Part shown: positions 10,440-20,905 of the stretch, in pieces
Layout: each line of letters begins with the position of its first letter
How positions within the stretch are numbered: the first letter of the stretch is position 1
Source of the DNA: Sarcophilus harrisii
Lineage: Eukaryota; Chordata; Mammalia; Dasyuromorphia; Dasyuridae
Direction of reading: 5' to 3'
Length of the DNA: 64,000 bases
NCBI RefSeq assembly: GCF_902635505.1
Contig: NC_045427.1
Location: forward strand, 598,751,665 to 598,815,664
Position numbers and translations under genes: made by a program
The notes under the pieces: model-generated
Seen by the model: the letters and a program-made list of their open reading frames with translations, nothing else
What the model was told of the DNA's origin: nothing
Databases searched by the model: none

Positions 10440-10740
10440 TATGTAATGCTTACATTCCAGCATCCTCCTCTTCCTCCACCATCTTAATTCCCTGCTCTAC
10501 CTCTCACCTTTCAACAAACAAATCCCTGGGTCCTAGAAAGAACATGGCCATATTTGCCCACTGACTCCAATCATCTACTTCCTTATTCTAAGTACTGATT
10601 CCTTGGTCATCCTTCCCTTATTGATCAAGTTGTCCATTATTGGAAAGTAAGCTCCTTTACTTCCTTGCTTGCTGTTATTTACATTTTCAGGATTTAGCAC
10701 ATGATAAGACCTTAATACATGATTTTTCCTTAATTTATTC
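10440..10740 (+). mobile_element. L2 3' end fragment
   Basis: The order of weak matches fits the L2 3' region in sense: caaatccctgggtcctagaa, aaagtaagctcctttacttc, then aggatttagcacatgataag and accttaatacatg near the end. The copy is diverged. Confidence 0.45.
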
Positions 10741-10745
10741 ACTTA

Positions 10746-11256
10746 CCTCTTCACTTTTTTCTTTTTCTTTTTTTGCTATATGTATTGAATTTTATTTTTT
10801 TATTATAGCTTTTTATTCACAAGTTATATGCATGGGTAATTTTACAGCATTGACAATTGCCAAACCTTTTGTTCCAATTTTTCCCCTCCTTCCCCCCATC
10901 CCCTCCCCCAGATGCCAGGTTGACCAATACATGTTAAATATGTTAAAGTATAAATTAAATACAATATAAATATACATGTCCAAACAGTTATTTTGCTGTA
11001 TAAAAAGAGCCAGACTTTGAAATATTGTACAATTAGCCTGTGAAGGAAATCAAAAATGCAGGCGGACAAAAATAGAGGGACTGGGAATTCTGTGTAGTGG
11101 TTCATAGTCATCTCCCAGAGTTTTTCGCTGGATGTAGCTGGTTCAATTCATTACTGCTCTATTGGAACTGATTTGGTTCATCTCATTGTTGAAGAGGATC
11201 ATGTCCATCAGAATTGATCATCATATAGTATTGTTGTTGAGCCTCTTCACTTTTTT
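10746..11256 (-). mobile_element. L1 3' end with 15-bp target-site duplication
   Basis: A minus-strand L1 3' end occupies 10761-11241. On the plus strand it opens with a T-rich tail, then tttttattcacaagttatat and gcatgggtaattttacagca, which I recall from recent marsupial L1s. The flanks cctcttcactttttt at 10746-10760 and 11242-11256 are identical. The surrounding sequence reads as one SINE if the L1 is removed. The perfect duplication suggests a relatively young insertion. Confidence 0.85.
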
Positions 11257-11335
11257 TCATCAGTAAATGATGTTGGACTAGAGGTTGGGACTCCTTCCAG
11301 CTCTTAGTCTATGATCTTCCACCACAAAGGGTGAT
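11257..11335 (+). mobile_element. MIR-like SINE, right part
   Basis: The sequence catcagtaaatgatgttgga, then ctagaggttgggactccttc and cagctc, is the common 3' region of mammalian MIR-like SINEs. It continues the SINE split by the L1. Confidence 0.55.
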
Positions 11336-11339
11336 CCTT

Positions 11340-11780
11340 GCCTCTGTCTAAGGGTCAATGGCTGACTTAGCCTTCCAACTAGAGAATTCACTTAACCTTC
11401 TCAAGGAAAGAATATTTCCAATCCCAAGGCAGGCAAACCACAGGCTTCTTTGTTTGGCATTCCCTTTATTCCACTCTCCTACCACCCACCTCCAATTATT
11501 ATTTGCTTGTGTGAGTGACATTACCTCAGAATTTGCACGTTCCAGCCTAGGTCTGGGGAGTAGTATCTTGTCACTACCAGGAATCCCTGAGAGAGGGTCT
11601 GTCTTTATCAGACTGTGGTTGGCAAGAGGGAACAGGGTAGAGTTACTACCAGTACCAGGCAAGGTGGGTTTAACCAGCTCTGTGAGTCTGGAGGGTTCAG
11701 ACCCTGTTTATTTGGATTGTGAACATGAGTTTTCAGGGTCTCAGTTTCCTCATCTGGAAAATAAGGGATGAATGAGTCAT
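11340..11780. other. GC-richer island, open on both strands
   Basis: This segment is richer in GC than its neighbours and is open over 137 codons on the plus strand (11358-11771) and 104 on the minus (11348-11662). I recognise no domain in either. A MIR-like tail (ctcagtttcctcatctggaa) lies at 11740-11760 inside the plus frame. The open frames are probably chance in a low-stop region. Confidence 0.3.
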
Positions 11781-11789
11781 ATAATATCA

Positions 11790-12440
11790 TAATCTGGAAA
11801 GGACTAGAGGAAGAGAAAGGAATAGGTGGCCCTAAGGGCAATGGAATACATATGGTGAGCATGAGTAGGAATGTAAATGGAAGAAAACAAAAGGCTTCCT
11901 GCAAAAGGTGACATTTGATTCTGAGTCTTTTTTTTATTAAAGCTTTTTATTTTCAAAATATATACATGGATAATTTTAGACATTCACCCCTATAAAACCC
12001 TGTGTCCTAATTTTTTCCCTCTCTTCTCCCACCCCCTCCCTCAGTTGGCAAGTGATCCAATTAAACATATGTAATTCCTCTATACATATTTCCACAAATT
12101 TGATCTGAGTCTTAAAGGAGACCGGAGAGGCAAGGAAGCAGAGGTGAGCAGGAGAAGAGCATTTAAGGCATGTGGAACAGCCAGTGAAAAGATAAGAGGT
12201 GGGGAATGGAAAATTGTGTGAAAGAATCCTACAGTATGAGAAAGGAAATAAAGTGTAAGAAGACCAGAAAGGCAGAAAGAGGACAGGCTGTGAATGACTT
12301 TCAGAACCAAGGGATTTTATATTTGATCTTGAAGGCAATAGGGAGCCATTGAGTTTGTTGAATAGTGGAATGACAAGATCATTCCTTCAATTAGGATAAT
12401 CACTTTGGCAGGCTAATGTGCAAGACTATTGAAGGGTAAA
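11790..12440 (-). mobile_element. L2 LINE with nested L1
   Basis: The plus strand shows the reverse complement of the L2 3' region: aaggcttcctgcaaaaggtg, then gattctgagtcttaaaggag when the insertion is removed, then gaaggcaatagggagccatt and aatcactttggcaggctaat. An L1 end at 11930-12103 splits it. Confidence 0.7.
11920..12113 (-). mobile_element. L1 3' end nested in L2
   Basis: About 174 bp of L1 3' end (11930-12103) begin on the plus strand with a T-run and tttttattttcaaaatatat, then catggataattttagacatt. The flanks tctgagtctt at 11920-11929 and 12104-12113 are identical. The insertion joins the two L2 halves exactly. Confidence 0.85.
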
Positions 12441-13060
12441 ATAATAAAATAACTAAATAGTTGACTAGTATGGGTGATTCCTTTCGACTTGCCCATAAAA
12501 TGGATTTAGGTGAAGTAAGAGTTATGGATAGTCATCACCCTCAATCTTTGTTCCAGAGTCATAAGAGCCCAATGGCAACATAAATGTCAAGGTCAGTGGT
12601 GATGTCTTGGGATGTAGTGGATGACCTTAGTGTCTTCAGGATATGACCAAGGTTTAGTACCTGCTTCTACTGACTTCATGATTCACTGATACAAATGTTC
12701 ACATCCACCTATTCTGTGGGGAAAATCTTAAATGCTTGGGGTAAACATCCCACTAAGTCATCAGTGGGTTTTTTGCCTATTGGTTATCCTCAACTTGTTT
12801 CAGCTCATCTGCCAAGAAAATTTACCAGGGTGTAGCTACTACACATGCTACAGCTTCCTGCAGCTACAGGTGAGAGCTGGTTGACAGGTGAACACCAAAA
12901 GTGGAAAGAAGACCTGAAAAGGATGTAGTTTCAACAGTGCCACCTTCTTTGTAGTAATATTTCCTTGGCTTTTTGTCAGCTGTTTCAAATCTCAAGTGTT
13001 ACCATTGTCCTTAAATTTGTAAACTTCTTATATTTGTTTGATATAATTTTAGCTGAATAC
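12441..13060. other. Unassigned, possibly an old shared mammalian repeat
   Basis: The text gatgtagtggatgaccttag, then gtcttcaggatatgaccaag, and later caccagggtgtagctact-like sequence feels repetitive and known to me from other mammals, but I cannot name the family. No open frame of note. Confidence 0.3.
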
Positions 13061-14165
13061 ATTTTTCTTTTTCTCAATTTTTTACTTTAGCATTTTATTT
13101 TCCCCAATTACATTTAAAAACAATCTTCAACATTCATATTTAAAATTGAGTTTCAAATTCTCTCCCTCCCTTACTCCCTACTCCCTTCATTGAGAAGTCA
13201 AACAATTTGATATAGGTTATATATGTGCAGTCATGAAAAATACATTTCCATGGTAGTCATGTTGCAAAAGAAAAATAGACCAAAATTTAAAAACCAAGAA
13301 AAATAAAGTAAAAAAAGTATGCATCAATTTATATTTAAACTCCCTCAGTTCTTTGGGGATAGCTAGCATTTTTCCTCATAAATCCTTTAGAGTTGTCTTA
13401 GATCATTATTTTGCTGAGAAGAGCAAAGACATTTGTAGTTGATCATTTTACAATATTACTGTTACTGTGCATAATTTCTTCCTGGTTTTACTAATTTCAC
13501 TTTGCATTAGTTCATCTTTCTAAGTTTTTCTGAGAGCATCTAGCTTATCATTTCTTATAGCATATAATAATATTTCCTCATATTGATATACTACAACATG
13601 TTTAGTCATTCCCCAATTGAAGGCTATTTTCTCAATTTCCAATTTTTTGTCACCAAAAAAGAACTACTATACTACATATATACATATATACATATACTAT
13701 ATACATATACAAAACTGGCCTAGTAGTAATATTACTAAATCAAAGGGTTTTCATGATTTTATAGGTCTTTGGACAAATTCCCAATTATTCTACATAATGG
13801 CAGAATCAGTTCACAACTCCACCAACAATGCATTCGTGTCTCACTCATTCCACATCCCTGCCAACATTTTTCATTTTTTTTTTCTCTTATTAGCCAGTCT
13901 AATAGTGCCTTGGATGTTTTAACTTGCATTTATATAGCCAATAGTTTATTTAGAGAATTTTCTCATATGACTATAGAAAACTTTGAGAGCATCATCTGAA
14001 AAATGATTGTTCATATTTTTTGATCATTTATCAGTTGGGGAATGGCTCTGATTCCCTTAAAATTGATTCATTTCTCCATATAATTGAGAGATGGAGATCT
14101 TTATCAAAGAAATTTGCTTCAATTTTTTCCCTAATTGATTACTGACTGTATTTCTCACCATATAT
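13061..14165 (-). mobile_element. Older L1 3' region
   Basis: This 1.1-kb block reads as an L1 3' untranslated region on the minus strand. On the plus strand it shows ttttattttccccaattaca, then ttcacttttgcattagttca-like text, gtcattccccaattgaaggc and cacaactccaccaacaatgc. The same strings recur at 19365-20905 and 27596-28540, which shows a family. It is diverged and 5'-truncated. Confidence 0.75.
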
Positions 14166-14167
14166 AT

Positions 14168-14202
14168 ATTATTTAATAATAATAATAATGATAAAGTTTA
14201 TA
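14168..14202 (+). repeat. (AAT)n tract
   Basis: A short imperfect AAT trinucleotide run at the edge of the L1 fragment. Confidence 0.7.
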
Positions 14203-14260
14203 ATAAGCCTACTCTACAAAAGTTTCAGATTCCCAGCTTGGAACTGATGGAAATATTTGT

Positions 14261-14500
14261 TTTTCATTTTTTAGTCATGTCTGACTCCTTGTGACTCAGT
14301 TTTGGAGTTTCTTGGTGAAGTTACTGGAGTAGTTTCCTTCTCCAGTTTTACAGATGAGGAAACTGAGGCAAATAGGGTTGAGTGATTTGTCCAGGACCAC
14401 ACAGCTAGTAAGTGTCTGAGGCCAGGTTTGAACTCATGAAGATGAGTCTTCCTGACTCAGGTCTGGTACAGTATCCACTGTGCCCACCTAGCTGCTGCTG
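14261..14500 (-). mobile_element. Marsupial tRNA-like SINE with RTE tail
   Basis: A near full-length SINE lies on the minus strand. In sense it begins agcagctaggtgggcacagt, passes gagttcaaacctggcctcag and agctgtgtggtcctggacaa, and ends in a tail like gagtcagacatgacta. That tail resembles the RTE/BovB 3' end, consistent with mobilisation by RTE enzymes. Confidence 0.8.
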
Positions 14501-14777
14501 AAAATATACTATTAATCCAGTTGATTCTCAACATTATGTTGAATTTGATTAATCTGACTTGCACCCTGGCTTTGTAACTGCCATACTTTTTGTAAGCTGA
14601 TCAGTGTAGGGTTTACTTTGCATTCTCTCCAGTTGCTGCCAATCATTATTGATTAATCAATGGACAGCTTTCCACTGAATGTCTGTTGTGTCAGTCTTGC
14701 CCAAGATGTTTCATGGGAATATAGGTCATAGAAATACTTGCTTCTTGCTGCAAAGAGCTTTAAGCTTAGTCAAAAAA
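14501..14777. other. Unassigned
   Basis: I see no recognisable feature. A small dyad, tgattaatca, lies near 14650. Confidence 0.3.
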
Positions 14778-14935
14778 GGGCAGTTATGTGGCACAATAGA
14801 TAAAGCTTTAGTCCAGGAGTCAGGAGGACCAGAATTCAAATCTGACTTCAGACACCTGACACATACTTGTTGGGTGACTCTGGGTAAGTTATTTAACCCC
14901 GATTGCCTTGCCAAACAAGATAAATCTAGACAAAG
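14778..14935 (+). mobile_element. Marsupial tRNA-like SINE, 3'-shortened
   Basis: The head gggcagttatgtggcacaat, then agtccaggagtcaggaggac and gggtgactctgggtaagtta, matches the marsupial SINE. The RTE-like tail is mostly missing. Open frames here on both strands are SINE artefacts. Confidence 0.75.
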
Positions 14936-15129
14936 AGATGTCGTGAGAGAGTGTAGAGAGTAGTACAATAGTTTTAATTACAGGCTAAAATTCTGTAGTA
15001 CAAACTTTAATTTCTGTAGGAGCCGTGAGTTCTACAACTGATGTTAATCATATTCTCTGAGTATAGTATGACTATCCTAAGTACCACAGATTATATTCTA
15101 AAGAGACTGTGCAGGTATAATCTTCAGTA

Positions 15130-15370
15130 AAAGTACAGAAGACTACTGATTGTAGAATTTGGAAATCCAAGTTCAAATCCAATGCTTTAGACACATATTA
15201 GTCATTTATATGTCATTTAACCTTTCCTAACTTCATTTTCATCATTTGTAAAATAGGGATAAATAATAGCATTTGCCTCATAGGCTTGTTATGAGAAAAA
15301 AATGAGACAATATATCTAAAGTACTTTGCAAACCTCAAAGTGCCAAATAACTGTTAACAATAAAAATGAT
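15130..15370 (+). mobile_element. MIR SINE
   Basis: Sense order is clear: aatccaagttcaaatccaat, a cattttcatcatttgtaaaa block, tagcatttgcctcataggct, and a 3' part with gtactttgcaaacctcaaag. Confidence 0.7.
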
Positions 15371-15404
15371 GATTACACTAAAGTTGAAGGGGATGAGACC
15401 AAGA

Positions 15405-15855
15405 AGCAGCTGAAGCAGGATGGTGTAGTAGAAAGCATTGTGAATTTATGGAGTTAGGGGACCTGAATTCAAATCCTAGTTCTGCTACTAAATTTTTCAT
15501 CCATTATGATATTGAGCATGACATATTACCTCTCTAGTCACTCAATAAATAAACATTTATTAAGCACCTACTTTATGCTAGGCACTGTTAAGAACTGAGC
15601 ATACAGATAACAAAAAAGTCCCTGCCTTCAAGAAGCTTATAATCTAACAAATGGAGGAAAACAACATACAAAAGGAAGTTAAAAAAAGGTGGTGATGATA
15701 ATGAGGGAAAGTGTCTAGCAATGGAATATAACAAAATCCAAGGGAGCACGGGTGAGTGGGAAATGAATTATTTTTTTCCTCATCTGGAAAATCAGGGAGC
15801 AGGATTTAACGGTCCCCAAGGTTCCTTTCAGCCCTATATCTATGTCTCAATACAC
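15405..15855 (+). mobile_element. MIR SINE split by an L2 fragment
   Basis: The left part (15405-15540) reads gacctgaattcaaatcctag and ends in tattacctctctagtca. The right part (15773-15850) resumes with tcctcatctggaaaatcagg and ccaaggttcctttcagccct. The L2 fragment lies between them. Confidence 0.6.
15541..15772 (-). mobile_element. L2 3' end inside a MIR
   Basis: The plus strand reads ctcaataaataaacatttat, then taagcacctactttatgcta and tccctgccttcaagaagctt, the reverse complement of the L2 terminus. This L2 copy post-dates the MIR it splits. Confidence 0.65.
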
Positions 15856-16150
15856 ATCCCTAATACATATATATATATATATTAATTTTTTAAAATTAAA
15901 AAAGTTAATACATATATATTCTAAAAGAGATGAATGGGTCACTGTGGTTACATGTTCAGCTGTGGCCAAAAAAGCTTTGTGTTGTAATGTGGTACAGGAT
16001 CTAAAATGAACGAATTAGAGTTTTCTTGGAGATTCATTTAAAAGAAAATTGGAGGTAAAAGGGAAAAGGTTGGCAGGGATGAAAAAAGTCTAGCACAGAA
16101 GGTTAAATAAGAGGCTTCCATTTATAGAGAACACCCCAATGGTGAGATAA
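15856..16150. other. Unassigned, with a short (TA)n
   Basis: A (TA)n run lies at about 15862-15882, followed by poly-A/T patches. Nothing else is recognised. Confidence 0.3.
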
Positions 16151-16870
16151 ATGTAGATTGATTGTTAGCATTTCCTTCTTGCTCAGCTACTGGGAGCTTT
16201 GATATTATCATTCACAGCTATGCCTTTTTTGGTTTGAACAATCAGCTTCCAGCAGCCTGCCCATAAAGAGAATGAGTGACCCAGGTAGTGACTCTGGTAA
16301 GAATGGAGAAGAAGAGGGTGCTCTGACTCTTAGGAGTTAAATAGACAAAGAAAGTCCCGAGCTGGGCAGAGGCCTTCAGCCCGGAAGATCAGAAAGCAAT
16401 TATGCATGGGTTGAAATGTAATCTGCAACAATCCGTCATGCTGTCTCCAGCTGCTTTATATGCAGAAAGTTCATCTGCTTTAATCTCTGTTGTCCCCAAA
16501 TTTGAGCTCCCTCTCACATAAATTAGGCAAGGAGATGGCTCTAGGGGGCAGCTGGGTTCCACAAGGCAGGGGTTTGTGCTGCACCCTGGCCCTCCTGAAG
16601 GCTGGGAGCCTTGCATTCATTTGTAAAAGCACCTTTGATTTCTCGGGACTGCTAAGGCAAATTTTATAGCCAGATGCTGCCGTCCTGCACCCTGGTGACT
16701 CTCTTGCCTTGCTCTGACAGTCACATGTAGTTGTGCAGATCTGCTGAGCACATGATTTATAGGAAGACCCAAGACTGGCAGAAGTTCCTTTAGTGGACCC
16801 TGAAGGAAAGAGCTATTTATAGTTATCTCTCCTACACGTGTCTTGTGGGAAGCTCCACTTGTTCTACGTT
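16150..16870. promoter_or_regulatory. Candidate conserved noncoding element
   Basis: This repeat-free stretch is GC-richer than its neighbours and dense in developmental factor motifs: CAATTATGCAT at 16397-16407 (homeodomain plus POU-like), CTTTGAT at 16633-16639 (TCF/LEF-like), and TTTATAG and CAGCTG-type E-box sequences. No coding frame is convincing. The call rests on texture and motif density, not on alignment. Confidence 0.3.
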
Positions 16871-17190
16871 ACTCTAATCAGAAATAGAAAGTATTGTGTT
16901 TATCATGGCATACTTTAAATTTTGGGAAAAAAACCCGAATAAATTGGAAGGGTCTTTGTTTTGCATTGCTTATTACAAGCTCAGCCCTTATCACATGGTC
17001 CAAGGTTACTGCTATACAGGAGAAGGATGAGGGGGAGGAAAAGGAAAGTGACAGAGCAGGAACTGGTTCTCAAATTCAGTTAATTTAGCTAACAGTCACC
17101 AGTCATTGACAATCTGTTTTTCATTACTCTGGAAAAGTATAGTGTTCATCACAGAATCTTTTATCATTATTACTTGGTGATTGTTGAATG
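16871..17190. other. Unassigned
   Basis: I see no recognisable feature. A 64-codon open frame at 16894-17088 has no domain I know. Confidence 0.3.
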
Positions 17191-17194
17191 CATG

Positions 17195-17290
17195 AATCCT
17201 TAATCTGCTATTTATAATTATGTGACCTTGGACAAATCAGTTATTGTCTCTAGTTTTTCTTCCTTATTTGTAAAATTGGGGTTTGGTAGG
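17195..17290 (+). mobile_element. MIR fragment
   Basis: The core attatgtgaccttggacaaa, then a diverged cttccttatttgtaaaattg, marks a MIR 3' half. Confidence 0.55.
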
Positions 17291-17334
17291 GAAAACACTG
17301 GTTATGCAAATTAGTTAGACAGAATAATAATAAT

Positions 17335-17580
17335 TATTATTCTGATATACATATGACATGGCATCTATCTCATGGTAAGTATTTATTACATTTGAATCTT
17401 ACAACAGTTCTGTGAAAGAAAATATGCTTTTGAATTATCCTTGTCTTATAGATAAGAAAATTGACTCTTATTAGCTTGTGACATACTTGTGAAAATCCAG
17501 GTAGCTAATGTCAGAGATGGATTTGTACCCAAGTTTTCCAGCATTAATCCAATACTCTAACAGTATACCATGGTCTAATA
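17335..17580 (-). mobile_element. MIR SINE, minus
   Basis: In plus orientation it reads cttacaacagttctgtgaaa, tcttatagataagaaaattg, gtcagagatggatttgtacc and ccaatactctaacagtatac, the reverse-complement order of a MIR. Confidence 0.6.
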
Positions 17581-17787
17581 TCATGGCTTCTGCTAAGAGA
17601 ATAGCATATATTATACAGCAATAACAAAAGGGATCAGTAATTCATAAGAACTGATATACAAGAGGAGAGCTGGGCATAAAAGCCTTAGCATTGGGTGTTA
17701 TATATAGCTGCACAATAGACAAATAATAAACAAGAATTACAGACCCTAATGCAGAGAGATAGAGTTGACCTTGCAAGTTCCACTATA

Positions 17788-17838
17788 AGAAAGCTTAAGT
17801 GGCACAGTGGATAGAGTGCCAGTCCTAGAATCAGAAGG
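17788..17838 (+). mobile_element. SINE head fragment
   Basis: About 50 bp, aagtggcacagtggatagag then tgccagtcctagaatcagaa, are the head of the marsupial tRNA-like SINE. The rest is missing at the junction with an L1. Confidence 0.6.
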
Positions 17839-18075
17839 AAAAAAAGCATAAAACCCTCATAATAAATATGTATAGTCAAGCAAATCATATATGAATAGTG
17901 GTTGGTCATTGCATTAATCAGAGTTCTTAAAACTTTCAAAGTTGTTTTCTTTACGTGTTCTGGTCATTGTATAAATAGTTCTCTGGATTCTGCTTATTTT
18001 GCTCTGCATCAGCTCATACAAACCTTCCCATGTTTCTTTGATATCCTCCTATGACCATCCTTTGATCAACGTAAG
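17839..18075 (-). mobile_element. L1 3' end fragment
   Basis: The strings aaccctcataataaatatgt and ttattttgctctgcatcagc also occur, with changes, at 27700-27940 and 38040-38290, marking the same L1 3' family. Confidence 0.65.
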
Positions 18076-18117
18076 TAATAAGTGTATTTTTTAAAAAGCT
18101 CAGGTGATTCAAACCAG

Positions 18118-18190
18118 CGACAGTTAAATTCATCTCATCCATGGTGGAGTTATAAACTGATCCAGCTATTCTGGAGAATGTGTGGAACAC
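18118..18190 (+). mobile_element. L1 fragment, plus
   Basis: The text catggtggagttataaactg, then atccagctattctggagaat, is a known internal part of mammalian L1 3' sequence. It lies in the opposite orientation to the L1 piece before it. Confidence 0.5.
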
Positions 18191-18485
18191 TGTGCTAGGT
18201 GTTCAAGATCCAAAAATAAACCAAAAAACCCTTCTCCTCTTACGGACCCTGTATTCTATTAGGGAGATATATAGATGAATAGGTTTATTGGAATGGACAT
18301 TACAAAGCTAGGGGCATTAGGAAAAGCTTTCTTAGGAGATGTACATGAACTGCACTTTTAAGGAAGATGGAGAATGTAAGAAATGCAGATGCTTTCTAGG
18401 AATGGGGAATAAATTGTACAAGGCATGGAGTTGGACTACGGAATGTCAAGAGAATAAAATAAACTAGTTTGACTAGGACATAACA
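18191..18485 (-). mobile_element. L2 3' region fragment
   Basis: Plus-strand order is gtgctaggtgttcaagatcc, cggaccctgtattctattag, aaagctttcttaggagatgt and a part with ggaatggggaataaattgta, the reverse complement of the L2 3' kilobase. Confidence 0.55.
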
Positions 18486-19364
18486 TCTGAAAGATTGTAA
18501 CACTTAATTTTTACTTTTGGAAAGAAATGACTTTAATTCTTCCTAGGAACATGGTAATGACTGACTCATTTGTAATTATAATGTTCTTCAAACAAAATGT
18601 ATCTTTGATGATCTATATGAAGAAATACTCATTTAGAAATTAAGTACATATTAAAGAAAAGCTTGATTCTGGGATTAAAAACAATAAAGTTAATTTAAAA
18701 TGCTTTTATTGAGTTAGCAGAATAAATGTAAAACTTATAAAAACTTGCATTAGGTTAAAAAAGCAAAACTATTATTTTAACTGTTTTTCATTAATGCACT
18801 GTCTTTGAAATTCAATGAATCCTTTAAAAAGATTAGCTTCACTGTTATATAAGCTCTGGATCAAGGTTTTTTATAATTAGGAAGAGCCTGTATGCCCATT
18901 TTGTAGACTCATTAGTTTTTACAAATTTTAATATATATAAACATCCTAATATCAGTCACTTTGCCTTTTCAACTCATTGGCACATAGACCTTAAACAAAA
19001 CGTAAGTAAAAAAAGGTCTCATAAAATGATCTATGGCGGCCTTAAAGCTCTTGTTCATTAGTATTTTATTCCTAAGGTATTCCTAAATTCCTAAAGTATA
19101 CTCAGAGCCAGAGATCTGTTGGTTTGAGCATTTACATTTTAGAAATAAGTAAATGCTATAGATTAGAGTTTGATATTTTTTGGTTGTCTATATTTTAAAA
19201 AGTGATAGAGAAAACATTAAGAAAGCAGATTAAATTAAAAATTATATTCTACATGCTTTTTTCTTCCAAAGAGTCAGTTGTTAAATATTTATCAACATGA
19301 TCCTTCTCACAGCTTTATTGACTTTTATTTTTCTCCACCTAATAGTATTTTATTCTCCCTCCAG
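18486..19364. other. AT-rich unassigned DNA
   Basis: No repeat or gene is recognised. It carries a YY1-like core, ATGGCGGC, at 19033-19040, and a homeodomain-like cattaatgc at 18790. It may be unique sequence or a very old repeat. Confidence 0.3.
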
Positions 19365-20905
19365 TTAAATGTAAAGATAGCTTTCAAAATCCACTTTTAA
19401 AAAATTTTGATTTCCAATTTTTTCTCCATCCCTTCTTCTCTTCCTCCTTCCACAAAATGGCAAGCAATCTGATAGAAGTTATACATATACAAAATAGTAA
19501 ACATATTTCTTGTGAAAGAAGAATCAGAACAAAAGGGGAAAAACATAAAAAAGAAATTTAAAAAATTGAAAATAGCTTTATGTTTCAATCTATATTTGAC
19601 TCTGGATGTGGATAGTGTTTTCTATCATAGATCTTTTGGAACTGGCTTAGATCATTTCATGGATGAGATGAGCTAATCAAAGTTGATCATCACAAATGTT
19701 TCTGTTATTGTGTACAATGTTCTCTTGATTTTGCTTACTTCACTCAGCATCAGTCTATATAAATCTTTCCATGTTTTTCTGAAATCTGCCTGCTCATTAT
19801 CTCTTATAGCACATTAGTATTCCATTACATTCATATTCACCAGTTGATGGATGTCTCTTCAAATTCCAATTCCTTCCAACTCAATATTTGACACAAAAAG
19901 AACTGCTACAAACATTTGTGTATATGTGTATTCTTTTTGTTTTATGATCTCTTGGGGACATAGACCTAGTAGTGGTATTGCTCTATTAAAGGGTTTACAC
20001 AATTTTATAGCCCTTTGGGCATAGTTCCAAATTACTGTCCAGAATAGCTGGATTAGGATACAACTCCACCAAGAATGTATTAGTGTTCCAATTTTCTTAC
20101 ATTCAATTCAACATTTATCATTTTCATTTTCTGTCATATTAGCTAATCTGATAAGTATGAGGTAGTCTCTCAGAGTTGTTTTAATTTGCATTTCTCTAGT
20201 CAATAGTGATTTAGAACATTTTTGTTCAACTATAGATAGCTTTAATTTCTTCTTCTGAAAACTGTCTGTTTACATCCAGTTGGAGGATGACTTGTATTCT
20301 TATAAATTTGACTAATTTCTCTATATGTTTAAGAAATGAGGTTTTTATCAGAAACACTGACTGTAAAAATTGTTTCCCAACTTTGTGCTTTCCTTCTAAT
20401 CTTGGTTGCTTTGGCTTTGTATGTGCAAAACCTATTTAATACAGTATTATCAAAATTATCCCTTTTGTAATTCATAATGTTCTCTGTCCCCTGTTTGATC
20501 ATAAATTCTTCCCTTCTTCATAGATCTTACAGGTAAACTATTCCTTGTTCTCCTCATTTGCTAATGGCATCATCCTTTATGTCTAAATCATGTGCCCATT
20601 TTGACTTTATCTTAGTATAGCCTATGAGATGCTAGTCTATATCTAGTTTCTACCATACTATTTTCCAGTTTTCTTCAAATGGTGAGTTCTTTTTCCAGAA
20701 ATTGCAGTCTTGGGGTTTAACAAACAGTAGATTACTATAATCATTGATTATTGAGTCTTGTGCGTCTAACCTATTTCACCAATTCGCCACTCTATTTCTT
20801 AGTCAGTACCAAATAGTTTTGATGATTACTGCTTTATAATGTAGTTTTAGATCTGGTACTGATTTTATTTAAAGTGCATTTCTAGTACTCTTAGCCATCT
20901 TGATT
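19365..20905 (-). mobile_element. L1 3' half: ORF2 C-terminus and 3' UTR
   Basis: The largest L1 piece here. On the minus strand the upstream part (about 20330-20870) reads LKLHYKAVIIKTIWY then a WAHDLDIKDDAI-type block, the C-terminal region of L1 ORF2. The downstream part is 3' UTR, with plus-strand strings ttgatggatgtctcttcaaa and caactccaccaagaatgtat shared with 13061-14165. Stops are frequent and the copy is dead. Confidence 0.75.

Noticed and set aside
14261-14500. A tRNA gene
   Set aside because: The tRNA-like part is the head of a SINE with an RTE-type tail; no folded cloverleaf with intact arms was found.
14679-14968. Opposing 94- and 80-codon frames
   Set aside because: Both lie across a tRNA-like SINE.
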